From contig CAWKIV010000021.1 in the NCBI GenBank assembly GCA_963849885.1, forward strand, positions 124,001 through 188,000: DNA of 64,000 bases. Reading direction: 5' to 3'. The DNA is from CADCTP01 sp963849885 (GTDB taxonomy: Bacteria > Actinomycetota > Actinomycetes > Mycobacteriales > CADCTP01). This document shows positions 54,665 to 63,679 of the stretch, one piece after another; the first letter of the stretch is position 1, and each line of letters opens with the position of its first letter. Below the pieces are notes generated by a model. The model did no database searches and was not told the DNA's origin. It saw only the letters and a program-made list of their open reading frames with translations. The translations under genes were made by a program, and so were the position numbers.

Positions 54665-55417
54665 ATGCTGCTCGCGGTCGACATCGGCAACACCAACACC
54701 GTGCTCGGCGTCTTCGACGACGGCACCCTGGTCGAGTCCTGGCGGGTGAAGACCGACGCCCGGGACACCGCGGACGAGCTCGCGCTGACGTACCGGGGGC
54801 TGCTCGGGTCGACCAAGGTGGACGGGGTGGCGGCCTGCTCGACGGTGCCGGCGGTGCTGGCCCAGCTGCGCATCATGCTGTCCCGCTACTACCCCAACCT
54901 GCCCGCGGTGGTGGTCGAGCCGGGCGTGCGCACCGGGGTGCCGCTGCTCTACGACAACCCCAAGGAGGTGGGCTCGGACCGGATCGTCAACGCGCTGGCC
55001 GCGTACCACCTGTACGGCGGGCCGGCGATCGTCGTCGACTTCGGCACCTCGACCAACTTCGACGTGGTCAGCGCGAAGGGCGAGTTCCTCGGCGGGGTGC
55101 TGGCGCCCGGCATCGAGATCAGCATCGACGCGCTCGCCGCCCGGGCCGCCCGGCTGATCAAGGTCGAGCTGACCCGGCCCCGGGCGGTCATCGGCAAGAG
55201 CACGGTGGAGGCGCTGCAGTCCGGCATCCTGTACGGCTTCGCCGGCCAGATCGACGGGCTGGTGCGGCGGATCCAGGCCGAGCTGGGCGGCGGGGCCACG
55301 GTCATCGCGACCGGCGGGCTGGCCCAGGTGGTGATCGCGGAGAGCGAGACCCTGCAGGTGTACGAGCCGGACCTCACCCTGGTCGGGCTCCGGCTGGTCT
55401 ACGAGCGCAACGCGTAA
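54665..55417 (+). CDS. coaX: Type III pantothenate kinase
   Basis: 250 residues: phosphate-binding MLLAVDIGNTNTVLGVFD, VVVEPGVRTGVPLLYDNPKEVGSDR, the AIVVDFGTSTNFDVV motif and GGVLAPGIEIS. It phosphorylates pantothenate, the first committed CoA step, and so follows panC functionally. ATG 54665 is one base after the nadB stop. The last 19 nt overlap the convergent methyltransferase. Confidence 0.93.
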   Translation: MLLAVDIGNTNTVLGVFDDGTLVESWRVKTDARDTADELALTYRGLLGSTKVDGVAACSTVPAVLAQLRIMLSRYYPNLPAVVVEPGVRTGVPLLYDNPKEVGSDRIVNALAAYHLYGGPAIVVDFGTSTNFDVVSAKGEFLGGVLAPGIEISIDALAARAARLIKVELTRPRAVIGKSTVEALQSGILYGFAGQIDGLVRRIQAELGGGATVIATGGLAQVVIAESETLQVYEPDLTLVGLRLVYERNA

Positions 55418-56163
55418 CGCTCGACCGTGGTCACGTACGGCATCGAGAAGTACTGCCGCCCGACCAGCGCCGGGTGCGTCCGGGCCAGCTCGGCCACCCG
55501 GGCCAGCAGCTGGTCCCGCTCGCCGGCCGGCATCCGGATCGCGTAGCTGCGGGAGCTGACCAGGTCGACCAGCGAGCCCGCGTCCAGCGGCTGCTCGTGC
55601 GTGGTCCGGTGCAGCTCGGCCGGGCCGAACAGCGGGCCGAGGTCCGGCGGCAGGTAGTCCCGGGTCTCGCTGGCGTGGTCGCCGGTCTCCCCGATGATCT
55701 CCGACAGCGCCCGCACCCAGGCCACCGCGTCGTCCCGGGCGTTGTAGAAGATGCCGAGCACCCCGCCCGGCCGCAGCACCCGGGCGATCTCCGGCAGCGC
55801 GACGGCCCGGTCGAACCAGTGGAACGCCTGCCCGGCCACCACCAGGTCCACCGACGCGTCCGGCAGCGGGATCGCCTCGGCGGAGCCGGGCAGCACGGCG
55901 GCCGCCGGCACCACCCGGGCCAGCACCTCGCGCATGCCGGCCGCCGGCTCCACCGCGACGCTGTCCACCCCGCGGTCGGTGAGCAGCCGGGTCAGCTTGC
56001 CGGTGCCGGCCCCGAGGTCGAGCGCGCGCAGCCCGGGCCGCCCCCGCACCGGCGCCAGCACGTAGTCGACCGCTGACCCTGCGTAGTCCGGACGGCCCCG
56101 CTCGTACGTCTCCGCGATCGTCTCCGCGGTCCACGACGCCGCGGCCACCCGGTCCGGTCCCAT
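55399..56163 (-). CDS. Class I SAM methyltransferase (Methyltransf_11)
   Basis: 254 residues: ETIAETYERGRPDYAGSAVDYVLAP, motif I LRALDLGAGTGKLTRLLTDRG, SVAVEPAAGMREVLA, SVDLVVAGQAFHWFDRAVAL and RVLRPGGVLGIFYNARDD. The FHWF motif is common in uncharacterised bacterial enzymes of this group. The substrate is unknown. ATG 56163 lies 7 nt after TACCCT (complement of 56171-56176), a leaderless pattern, divergent from lysS 45 nt away. Confidence 0.8.
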   Translation of the reverse strand: MGPDRVAAASWTAETIAETYERGRPDYAGSAVDYVLAPVRGRPGLRALDLGAGTGKLTRLLTDRGVDSVAVEPAAGMREVLARVVPAAAVLPGSAEAIPLPDASVDLVVAGQAFHWFDRAVALPEIARVLRPGGVLGIFYNARDDAVAWVRALSEIIGETGDHASETRDYLPPDLGPLFGPAELHRTTHEQPLDAGSLVDLVSSRSYAIRMPAGERDQLLARVAELARTHPALVGRQYFSMPYVTTVERYALRS

Positions 56164-56193
56164 CCGGTGCAGGGTACGACCCGGGTCGGCGGA

Positions 56194-56199
56194 TACCCT
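56194..56199 (+). promoter_or_regulatory. -10 box of lysS (leaderless)
   Basis: TACCCT lies 8 nt before GTG 56208 with no ribosome site between them. It is arranged back to back with the matching box of the divergent methyltransferase. Confidence 0.45.
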
Positions 56200-56207
56200 C
56201 GTCTCCC

Positions 56208-57719
56208 GTGACCCAGGCGCCGGCGGCCGAGCAGAGCGACGACATCTCGGAGCAGCAACGTGTCCGGCGGGAGAAGCTCGACCGGCTGCGCGCCGCCGGC
56301 ACGGAGCCGTACCCGGTGGGCGTCCCCCGGACGGACACGCTGGCCGAGGTGCACGCCGCCAATCCGGACCTGCCGCCGGACACCCGGACCGGGCAGCGGG
56401 TCGGCGTCACCGGCCGGGTCATCTTCATGCGCAACACCGGCAAGCTGTGCTTCGCCACCCTGCGTGAGGGCGGCGCCGCCGGCACCGAGCTGCAGGCCAT
56501 GCTCTCCCTGGACCGGGTCGGCCCGGAGTCGCTGGCCGCCTGGAAGGCCGACGTCGACCTCGGTGACCACGTCTTCGTGGCCGGCGAGGTGATCACCTCC
56601 CGGCGCGGCGAGCTGTCGGTGCTGGCCGACGAGTGGCGGCTGACCGCGAAGGCGCTGCGCCCGCTGCCGGTCGCGCACAAGCCGATGTCGGACGAGGCGC
56701 GGGTCCGGCAGCGGTACGTCGACCTGGTGGTCCGGCCGGAGGCGCGCCGGATGGTCGAGGCCCGCTACACGGTGGTCCGGTCGCTGCGCGACGAGCTGCA
56801 CCGGCGCGGCTTCCTCGAGGTGGAGACGCCGATGCTGCAACTGCAGCAGGGCGGCGCGAACGCCCGGCCGTTCGTGACGCGGAGCAATTCCCTGGACACC
56901 GAGCTGTTCCTGCGCATCGCCCCCGAGTTGTTCCTCAAGCGGGCGGTGGTCGGCGGGATCGAGAAGGTGTTCGAGATCAACCGCAACTTCCGCAACGAGG
57001 GCATCGACGCCACCCACAGTGCCGAGTTCGCGATGCTGGAGGCGTACGAGGCGTACGGGGACTACGACTCGATGGCGGTGCTCACCCGGGAATTGGTGCA
57101 GGCGGCCGCGGTGGCGCTCTGTGGTGACACCGTGGTGACACACTTCGACGGGACGGAATACGACTTCGGCGGGGAATGGGCCGAGGTGCGGCTCTACGAC
57201 GCGGTCTCCGCGGCGGTGGGGGAAGCAGTCACTCCGGCCACGCCATTGGCCCGGCTCCGCGAGATCGCCGCCGCGCACGACGTCCTGGTGAATCCGGCCT
57301 GGTCGGCCGGAAAGCAGGTCGAGGAGCTGTTCGAGGCGCTGGTGCAGCACACGCTGGTGGCGCCGACCTTCGTCCGGGACTACCCGCTGGAGACGTCCAC
57401 GCTGGTCCGGGCGCACCGGGACACCCCCGGCGTGGCCGAGAAATGGGATCTCTACGTGACCGGCGTGGAGCGGGCCACCGGCTATTCGGAGCTGGTCGAC
57501 CCGGTCGTGCAGCGAGCCCGATTCCTGGAGCAGGCCACCCAGGCCGCCGCCGGCGACCCGGACGCGATGCGGCTGGACGAGGACTTCCTGCGCGCCCTCG
57601 AGTACGGCATGCCGCCGTCCGGGGGGATCGGAATGGGCATCGACCGGTTGTTGCAGATGTTGACCGGTGCACGCGGGATTCGTGAGACCATCCTGTTCCC
57701 ACTGGTGCGGCCCGAGTAG
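56208..57719 (+). CDS. lysS: Lysyl-tRNA synthetase, class II
   Basis: 503 residues. An OB-fold anticodon-binding domain (VGVTGRVIFMRNTGKLCFATL) precedes the class II core: motif 1 region RSLRDELHRRGFLEVETPML, motif 2 EINRNFRNEGIDATHSAEF and motif 3 GGIGMGIDRLLQMLTG. It charges tRNA-Lys. The order coaX-lysS-lsr2-clpC is conserved in actinobacteria. Confidence 0.95.
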   Translation: MTQAPAAEQSDDISEQQRVRREKLDRLRAAGTEPYPVGVPRTDTLAEVHAANPDLPPDTRTGQRVGVTGRVIFMRNTGKLCFATLREGGAAGTELQAMLSLDRVGPESLAAWKADVDLGDHVFVAGEVITSRRGELSVLADEWRLTAKALRPLPVAHKPMSDEARVRQRYVDLVVRPEARRMVEARYTVVRSLRDELHRRGFLEVETPMLQLQQGGANARPFVTRSNSLDTELFLRIAPELFLKRAVVGGIEKVFEINRNFRNEGIDATHSAEFAMLEAYEAYGDYDSMAVLTRELVQAAAVALCGDTVVTHFDGTEYDFGGEWAEVRLYDAVSAAVGEAVTPATPLARLREIAAAHDVLVNPAWSAGKQVEELFEALVQHTLVAPTFVRDYPLETSTLVRAHRDTPGVAEKWDLYVTGVERATGYSELVDPVVQRARFLEQATQAAAGDPDAMRLDEDFLRALEYGMPPSGGIGMGIDRLLQMLTGARGIRETILFPLVRPE

Positions 57720-57787
57720 GGGGCCCTGGCAATTCCGAGGAGTTGTCTGGCATGCTGATCGACAACGACTCCGGAAAGAGGCCCCGC

Positions 57788-58138
57788 ATGGCGCAGAAAG
57801 TGCAAGTGTTGCTCGTCGACGACCTCGACGGCGGCGAAGCGTCGGAAACCGTGAGCTTCGCGCTCGACGGCACTTCCTACGAGATCGATCTCTCCGGGAA
57901 GAACGCTGACGAGCTGCGCGACGTGTTCGCCAAGTATGTCGGAGTGGCCCGCAAGGCCGGGCGCTCCGGCGGCTCCTCGGGCGGGCGGGCCAGCGCCTCC
58001 CGCAGCCGCGGCAGCACCGCGATGGACCGGGACCAGGCCGCGGCGATCCGGTCCTGGGCGAAGAAGCAGGGTCTGAAGGTGAGCGACCGGGGCCGGATCC
58101 CGGCCACGATCATCGAGCAGTACAACCAGTCCGCCTGA
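57788..58138 (+). CDS. lsr2: Nucleoid-associated protein Lsr2
   Basis: 116 residues. The N-terminal dimerisation domain is MAQKVQVLLVDDLDGGEA followed by VSFALDGTSYEIDLS. A Ser/Gly/Arg linker precedes the C-terminal DNA-binding domain AIRSWAKKQGLKVSDRGRIPATII with the AT-hook-like RGR. It is the actinobacterial H-NS analogue that silences AT-rich foreign DNA. ATG 57788 was chosen because family members start MAQK; AAAGAGG lies upstream. Confidence 0.95.
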   Translation: MAQKVQVLLVDDLDGGEASETVSFALDGTSYEIDLSGKNADELRDVFAKYVGVARKAGRSGGSSGGRASASRSRGSTAMDRDQAAAIRSWAKKQGLKVSDRGRIPATIIEQYNQSA

Positions 58139-58182
58139 CCGGATCGGGGCCGGTCGGCCGCCGGCGGGGGCGGCTCGGGGGA

Positions 58183-58215
58183 GAGGCGCCGGGAGCCTGC
58201 GGGCCCCGGCGCCTC
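58183..58215 (+). terminator. lsr2 terminator hairpin
   Basis: GAGGCGCCGGG pairs with CCCGGCGCCTC (11 bp) around an 11-nt loop, 45 nt downstream of the lsr2 stop. Confidence 0.6.
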
Positions 58216-58519
58216 AGCGTGCCCGGGCCCGCCGCGCCCGGGCCGGCGGGCGGCGTTCGCCGTCGGCGTACCGGGCGCGGAACACCGACCCGGTCCGCAA
58301 CAGTTCTGCCTGGTGACGGTCGCAGCGGCGGCCGTCCCGGATGGCTTCACTGCGGTGCCCCAGCGGGCACGTCGTCCCGACGCGGGAAGGACGGGCCCCC
58401 CGGGCGCGGCTAGAGTTGGGACAGGACGGGGCGCCGAGGCCCGGTGACCAGTCCCGCACGGTGCGTCGGTCCCCTCCACGGGGGCGAGCTCCCGGGGCCA
58501 GGCACGTGAGGAGAGAGAC
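58216..58519. promoter_or_regulatory. clpC upstream region with ClgR-like box and -10
   Basis: TTCGC-CGTCG-GCGTAC (58256-58271) resembles the ClgR operator (CGC-N5-GCG with flanking T and A). TAGAGT at 58411-58416 is a likely -10, leaving a ~95-nt leader that ends with GAGGAGAGAG before the ATG. No gene was accepted in this 304-nt stretch. Confidence 0.35.
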
Positions 58520-61027
58520 ATGTTCGAGCGATTCACCGACCGGGCCCGCCGGGTCGTGGTCCTGGCGCAAGAAGAGGCCAGGATGCTCAACCACAACTAC
58601 ATCGGGACCGAGCACATCCTCCTGGGGTTGATCCACGAGGGCGAGGGTGTGGCGGCGAAGGCGCTGGAGTCGTTGGGCATCTCGCTGGAGGGCGTCCGCA
58701 GCCAGGTCGAGGAGATCATCGGCCAGGGCCAGCAGGCGCCGAGCGGGCACATCCCGTTCACCCCGCGGGCCAAGAAGGTGCTGGAGCTCTCGCTGCGCGA
58801 GGCGCTCCAGCTGGGGCACAACTACATCGGCACCGAGCACATCCTGCTGGGCCTGATCCGCGAGGGCGAGGGTGTCGCCGCGCAGGTCCTGGTCAAGCTG
58901 GGGGCCGATCTCAACCGGGTGCGGCAGCAGGTCATCCAGCTGCTCTCCGGATACCAGGGCAAGGAGCCCGCCGGCACCGCGTCCGAGGGGACCCCCTCGA
59001 CCTCGCTCGTGCTGGACCAGTTCGGTCGCAACCTCACCGCCGCCGCCCGGGAGTCGAAGCTCGACCCGGTGATCGGCCGGGAGAAGGAGATCGAGCGGGT
59101 CATGCAGGTGCTGTCCCGCCGCACCAAGAACAACCCGGTGCTGATCGGCGAGCCGGGCGTCGGCAAGACCGCCGTGGTGGAGGGGCTGGCCCAGGCGATC
59201 GTCAAGGGCGAGGTGCCCGAGACGCTCAAGGACAAGCAGCTCTACACGCTCGACCTCGGCGCGCTGGTCGCCGGCTCCCGCTACCGCGGTGACTTCGAGG
59301 AGCGCCTGAAGAAGGTGCTCAAGGAGATCCGCACCCGCGGCGACATCATCCTGTTCATCGACGAGCTGCACACGCTGGTCGGGGCGGGCGCCGCCGAGGG
59401 CGCGATCGACGCCGCGTCGATCCTCAAGCCGATGCTGGCCCGGGGCGAGCTGCAGACGATCGGCGCGACCACCCTGGACGAATACCGCAAGCACCTGGAG
59501 AAGGACGCCGCGCTGGAGCGGCGCTTCCAGCCCATCCAGGTCGGCGAGCCGACCGTCGCGCACACCATCGAGATCCTCAAGGGCCTCCGCGACCGGTACG
59601 AGGCCCACCACCGGGTGTCGATCACCGACGCCGCGCTGGTCGCCGCGGCCGGCCTGGCCGACCGCTACATCTCCGACCGCTTCCTGCCGGACAAGGCGAT
59701 CGACCTGATCGACGAGGCCGGCTCCCGGATGCGGATCCGGCGCATGACCGCGCCGCCGGACCTGCGCGAGTTCGACGAGCGGATCGCCGGCGTGCGCCGG
59801 GAGAAGGAGTCCGCGATCGACGCGCAGGACTTCGAGAAGGCGGCGTCGCTGCGCGACCGGGAGAAGCAGCTGCTGGCGGCGAAGGCCACCCGGGAGAAGG
59901 AGTGGAAGGCCGGCGACATGGACGTCGTCGCCGAGGTCGACGACGAGCAGATCGCCGAGGTGCTGGCCACCTGGACCGGCATCCCCGTGTTCAAGCTGAC
60001 CGAGGAGGAGACCTCCCGGCTGCTGCACATGGAGGAGGAGCTGCACAGGCGGGTGGTCGGCCAGGAGCAGGCCATCAAGGCCGTCTCCCAGGCGATCCGG
60101 CGCACCCGGGCCGGCCTGAAGGACCCGAAGCGGCCCGGCGGCTCGTTCATCTTCGCCGGCCCGTCCGGCGTCGGGAAGACCGAGCTGTCCAAGGCGCTGG
60201 CCGAGTTCCTCTTCGGCGACGACGACTCGCTGATCCAGCTGGACATGTCCGAGTTCCACGACCGCTACACGGTGTCCCGGCTGGTCGGGGCGCCCCCCGG
60301 CTACGTGGGGTATGACGAGGGCGGCCAGCTGACCGAGAAGGTGCGGCGCAAGCCGTTCTCGGTGGTGCTCTTCGACGAGGTGGAGAAGGCCCACCCGGAC
60401 GTCTTCAACACGCTGCTGCAGGTGCTGGAGGACGGCCGGCTGACCGACGGCCAGGGCCGGATCGTGGACTTCAAGAACACGGTGCTGATCCTGACCACCA
60501 ACCTCGGCACCCGGGACATCGCCAAGGCGGTCTCGCTCGGCTTCCAGGCCGGCAACGACGAGTCCAGCAACTACGAGCGCATGAAGAACCGGGTCACCGA
60601 CGAGCTCAAGCAGCACTTCCGGCCCGAGTTCCTCAACCGGATCGACGACATCATCGTCTTCCACCAGCTCACCGAGGAAGAGATCGTCCTGATCGTCGAC
60701 ATCATGCTCACCCGGGTCGACGGCCAGCTCCGCAACAAGGACATGGGGCTGGAGCTGACCACCGCGGCGAAGGCCCTGCTGGCGAAGAAGGGCTGGGACC
60801 CGGTGCTGGGGGCGCGGCCGCTGCGCCGCACCATCCAGCGGGAGATCGAGGACGCGCTGTCGGAGAAGATCCTCTTCAACGAGCTGCGCCCAGGGCAGAT
60901 CGTGGTCGTCGACACCGAGACGGACGAGGGCAGCGAGCAGGCCCGGTTCACCTTCCGGGGCGAGCCGAAGCCGACGCCGGTGCCGGACGCGCCGCTGCTC
61001 GACGTGACCGCCGAGGGCTCCGAGTAG
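58520..61027 (+). CDS. clpC: ATP-dependent Clp protease ATPase subunit ClpC
   Basis: 835 residues. N-domain repeats MFERFTDRARRVVVLAQEEAR and NYIGTEHILLGLI (twice), AAA-1 with GEPGVGKTAVVEGLAQ, a UVR/coiled-coil middle region (FDERIAGVRREKESAIDAQDFEKAASLRD), and AAA-2 with GPSGVGKTELSKALAE and VVLFDEVEKAHPD. The ClpP-docking loop region (LGFQAGND) is present. It unfolds proteins for ClpP in the cytoplasm. A ClgR-like box upstream suggests stress control. Confidence 0.96.
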   Translation: MFERFTDRARRVVVLAQEEARMLNHNYIGTEHILLGLIHEGEGVAAKALESLGISLEGVRSQVEEIIGQGQQAPSGHIPFTPRAKKVLELSLREALQLGHNYIGTEHILLGLIREGEGVAAQVLVKLGADLNRVRQQVIQLLSGYQGKEPAGTASEGTPSTSLVLDQFGRNLTAAARESKLDPVIGREKEIERVMQVLSRRTKNNPVLIGEPGVGKTAVVEGLAQAIVKGEVPETLKDKQLYTLDLGALVAGSRYRGDFEERLKKVLKEIRTRGDIILFIDELHTLVGAGAAEGAIDAASILKPMLARGELQTIGATTLDEYRKHLEKDAALERRFQPIQVGEPTVAHTIEILKGLRDRYEAHHRVSITDAALVAAAGLADRYISDRFLPDKAIDLIDEAGSRMRIRRMTAPPDLREFDERIAGVRREKESAIDAQDFEKAASLRDREKQLLAAKATREKEWKAGDMDVVAEVDDEQIAEVLATWTGIPVFKLTEEETSRLLHMEEELHRRVVGQEQAIKAVSQAIRRTRAGLKDPKRPGGSFIFAGPSGVGKTELSKALAEFLFGDDDSLIQLDMSEFHDRYTVSRLVGAPPGYVGYDEGGQLTEKVRRKPFSVVLFDEVEKAHPDVFNTLLQVLEDGRLTDGQGRIVDFKNTVLILTTNLGTRDIAKAVSLGFQAGNDESSNYERMKNRVTDELKQHFRPEFLNRIDDIIVFHQLTEEEIVLIVDIMLTRVDGQLRNKDMGLELTTAAKALLAKKGWDPVLGARPLRRTIQREIEDALSEKILFNELRPGQIVVVDTETDEGSEQARFTFRGEPKPTPVPDAPLLDVTAEGSE

Positions 61028-61042
61028 TCCTTCCCGACCGCG

Positions 61043-61074
61043 AGCGGCGGGACCCCACCCGGGGTCCCGCCGCT
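61043..61074. terminator. Bidirectional terminator hairpin after clpC
   Basis: Perfect 14-bp stem AGCGGCGGGACCCC / GGGGTCCCGCCGCT with ACCC loop, between the clpC stop and the convergent exporter permease stop. Confidence 0.8.
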
Positions 61075-61097
61075 GCGTCGTTCCGGGCCGGTCAGCC

Positions 61098-61871
61098 TCA
61101 GCGGGCGGTGCGGCGGCGGAAGAGCGTCACCGACAGCGCGTACGAGGCGACCAGCAGGCCGCCGCACCACGCCACCGCAAGCCAGCCGCTGGACCCGATC
61201 GGGGTGCCGAGCAGCAGCCCGCGCAGCGTCTCGATGATCGGTGTGACCGGCTGGTGGTCGGCGACCGCCCGCAGCACCGCGGGCATCGTCCCGGTCGGCA
61301 CGAAGGCGCTGGACAGGTACGGCAGGAAGAGCACGAAGAAGGTGAAGCCGCTGGCCGCCTCGACGCTGCGGGCGAGCAGCCCGAGCGCCACCGACAGCCA
61401 CGACATGGCCAGCACGAAGAGCAGCAGCACGCCGGCCACCGCGACCCACTCGACCGGCCCGGCGGTCGGCCGGAAGCCGCTGAGCCAGGCCACCCCGACC
61501 ACCAGCGCGGTGGAGAACGTGTTGCGGGCCAGGCTGGCCACCACGTGCCCGGTCAGCACGGCCGAGCTGAGGATCGGCAGCGACCGGAACCGGTCGATGA
61601 TGCCCTCGGTCATGTCGCTGGCCACGTCGACCGCGGTGGACGCCGCGCCGTAGCCGGTGCAGAGCAGGATGATGCCGGGCACCACGTAGTTCACGTACTC
61701 GGTGCCGGTCTCGATCGCGCCGCCGAAGACGTACACGAACAGCAGCATGAGCAGCACCGGCAGCACCACCGCCATCAGCAGCGCGTCCGGGTTGCGGACG
61801 GTGTGCCGGAGGCTGCGCCGGATCATGGTGAGCGAGTCGGAGACCGCCTCGGTGGCGGTGAGCGCGGTCAC
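61098..61871 (-). CDS. ABC-2 type permease, DrrB-like
   Basis: 257 residues with six hydrophobic segments: LLMAVVLPVLLMLLFVYVFGG, YVVPGIILLCTGYGA, VLLLFVLAMSWLSVALGLLARS and others, plus the conserved TEGIIDRFRSLPI loop of daunorubicin-type exporters. It forms the membrane channel for the ATPase encoded just upstream (GTGA overlap). Substrate unknown, likely a hydrophobic drug or the cell's own metabolite. Confidence 0.88.
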   Translation of the reverse strand: MTALTATEAVSDSLTMIRRSLRHTVRNPDALLMAVVLPVLLMLLFVYVFGGAIETGTEYVNYVVPGIILLCTGYGAASTAVDVASDMTEGIIDRFRSLPILSSAVLTGHVVASLARNTFSTALVVGVAWLSGFRPTAGPVEWVAVAGVLLLFVLAMSWLSVALGLLARSVEAASGFTFFVLFLPYLSSAFVPTGTMPAVLRAVADHQPVTPIIETLRGLLLGTPIGSSGWLAVAWCGGLLVASYALSVTLFRRRTAR

Positions 61872-62833
61872 CGGGCCACCGCCATCTGGTCGCGGCCGGC
61901 GGTGCTCGCCCCGGCTCCGGTCAGGGTGAGGAAGACGTCGTCGAGCGTGGGCCGGTGCAGCGACAGCGTGGCCACCTCGACGCCGGCCGCCGCGAGCCGG
62001 TCCAGCACCAGCCGGACGTGCTCGGCCGACCCGTCGGTGGCCACCCGGACGGTCCGGGCGGCGGGGTCGGTGCGCACCGCGCCGATCAGCTCGGCGGCCC
62101 GGGACACGTCCGCGGCGTCGGCGAGGACCAGCTCGACCTGCTCGTCGCCGATGCCGCGCTTGAGCTCGTCGCCGGTGCCGGTGGCGAGCACCCGGCCGCC
62201 GTCCAGCACCGCGATCCGGTCGGCCAGCCGGTCGGCCTCCTCCAGGTACTGCGTGGTCAGCAGGATGGTCACCCCGTCGGCGACCAGCGCGCGGACCACG
62301 TCCCAGACCGCCTGCCGGCTGCGCGGGTCCAGCCCGGTGGTCGGCTCGTCCAGGAAGAGCACCTCCGGCCGGCCCATCAGGCTCATGGCCAGGTCCACCT
62401 TGCGGCGCATGCCGCCGGAGTAGGTCTTCACCCGGCGGCGGGCGGCCTCGGTCAGGTCGAGCCGGTCCAGCAGCTCGGCGGCCCGGCGGCGCGCCTCGGC
62501 CGGCGGCAGGTGCCGCAGCCGGCCGATCATCAGCAGGTTTTCCTCCGCGGTGAGCACCTCGTCCACCGCGGCCGACTGCCCGGTCAGGCTGATCGCCCGG
62601 CGCACCGCGGCCGGGTGGCGGACCACGTCGTGGCCGGCCACGGTGGCGGTGCCGGCGTCCGGCGGCACCAGCGTCGCGAGCACCCGGACGGCGGTGGTCT
62701 TGCCGGCCCCGTTGGGGCCGAGCAGCGCCAGCACCTCGCCGCGGCCGACCACCAGGTCCACGCGGTCGAGCACGGTACGCGCCCCGTACGACTTCGTCAG
62801 GCCGTCCGTGCGGATGGCCGCGTCGCCGGTCAT
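61868..62833 (-). CDS. ABC exporter ATPase, DrrA-like
   Basis: 321 residues: Walker A LLGPNGAGKTTAVRVLATL, signature TYSGGMRRKVDLAMSLMG, Walker B VLFLDEPTTGLDPRSRQ and H-loop LLTTQYLEEADRLADR. The C-terminal ~90-residue domain ending RPTLDDVFLTLTG is typical of DrrA. It powers the DrrB-like permease. ATG 62833 lies downstream of an operator-like region shared with the divergent TetR gene, so repression by that protein is likely. Confidence 0.9.
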   Translation of the reverse strand: MTGDAAIRTDGLTKSYGARTVLDRVDLVVGRGEVLALLGPNGAGKTTAVRVLATLVPPDAGTATVAGHDVVRHPAAVRRAISLTGQSAAVDEVLTAEENLLMIGRLRHLPPAEARRRAAELLDRLDLTEAARRRVKTYSGGMRRKVDLAMSLMGRPEVLFLDEPTTGLDPRSRQAVWDVVRALVADGVTILLTTQYLEEADRLADRIAVLDGGRVLATGTGDELKRGIGDEQVELVLADAADVSRAAELIGAVRTDPAARTVRVATDGSAEHVRLVLDRLAAAGVEVATLSLHRPTLDDVFLTLTGAGASTAGRDQMAVAR

Positions 62834-62853
62834 CGGCGCCCTCCCCTCAGTTG

Positions 62854-62889
62854 GTGTATGACGTACACAAGTTAGAGTAGGGCATACAC
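62854..62889. promoter_or_regulatory. Operator-like half-sites between drrA and tetR genes
   Basis: GTGTATG (62854-62860), CGTACAC (62862-62868) and CATACAC (62883-62889). The first two form GTGTA-TGACG-TACAC, and the first and third form a 7-bp inverted repeat. TAGAGT (62873-62878) between them may be a -10 for the regulator gene. Confidence 0.55.
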
Positions 62890-62908
62890 AGCCTTAGGAT
62901 GTCAACCG

Positions 62909-63679
62909 ATGGATGAGCCGGGATCGGGGTTGCCGCCGGCGGTCGAGCTGCTCTGGGGCCTGCGCGAGAAGGGCCGCCGCGGCGGCCCGAAGCCGGCCCT
63001 CAGCCTGGACAAGATCGTCGCCGCCGCGGTCGCGCTGGCCGACGAGGGCGGCATCGCCGCGCTGTCCATGAGCCGGCTGGCCGAGCGGCTCGGCTTCACC
63101 CCGATGTCCCTCTACCGGTACGTGGGCAGCAAGGACGAGCTGCTGCTGCTGGTGCTCGACGCGGGCATCGGCCTCCCGTCGGCCCGGCCGGGCGGGCCGT
63201 GGCAGGACCGGGTGCGGGGCTGGTGCCAGGAGCTGACCCTCTGCTACCGGCAGCACCCGTGGATGCTCGACGTGCCGATCAGCGGGCTGCCGGCCGGGCC
63301 CAACCAGCTCGCCTGGTTCGACCGGGGGCTGGCCGCGCTCGGCGAGACCACCCTGGACGAGGCGGAGAAGGCCAGCGCGGTGCTGCTGCTGGCCACCTTC
63401 GTGCGCACCCAGGCGCAGCTGGTCCGGGACATCGTCGCCGCGATGGCCGCCGACGCGACCGAGCAGCCGTGGTCGGCGGTGGTGACCCGGCTCGCCGACC
63501 CGGAGCGGTATCCGGCGGTGGCGAAGGTGATCGCGGCCGGCGTCTTCGACGACGACGCCACCCCGCCCGGGCAGGGTGAGCAGGCCTTCCCGGACGACGA
63601 ATACTCCTTCGGCCTGGAGCGCATCCTCGACGGCCTCGACGCCCTCGACCACACCCGCCGCCCCCCGCCCCGCGAGTGA
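62909..63679 (+). CDS. TetR/AcrR-family repressor
   Basis: 256 residues. An extra N-terminal ~30 residues precede the helix-turn-helix: LDKIVAAAVALADEGGIAALSMSRLAERLGFTPMSLYRYVGSKDELL, a textbook TetR domain. The C-terminal ligand domain (TetR_C-like) includes WMLDVPISGLPAGPNQLAWFDRGL. It is divergent from the DrrAB exporter, the usual arrangement for a drug-responsive repressor. Its TGA stop lies in the first unit of the downstream repeat array. Confidence 0.9.
   Translation: MDEPGSGLPPAVELLWGLREKGRRGGPKPALSLDKIVAAAVALADEGGIAALSMSRLAERLGFTPMSLYRYVGSKDELLLLVLDAGIGLPSARPGGPWQDRVRGWCQELTLCYRQHPWMLDVPISGLPAGPNQLAWFDRGLAALGETTLDEAEKASAVLLLATFVRTQAQLVRDIVAAMAADATEQPWSAVVTRLADPERYPAVAKVIAAGVFDDDATPPGQGEQAFPDDEYSFGLERILDGLDALDHTRRPPPRE

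Noticed and set aside
58216..58383. Minus-strand frame with CPLGHRSEAIRDGRRCDRHQ, resembling a small Cys/His protein
   Set aside because: No ATG, GTG or TTG start in frame at a useful place; it covers the clpC promoter and may be chance coding in GC-rich DNA.
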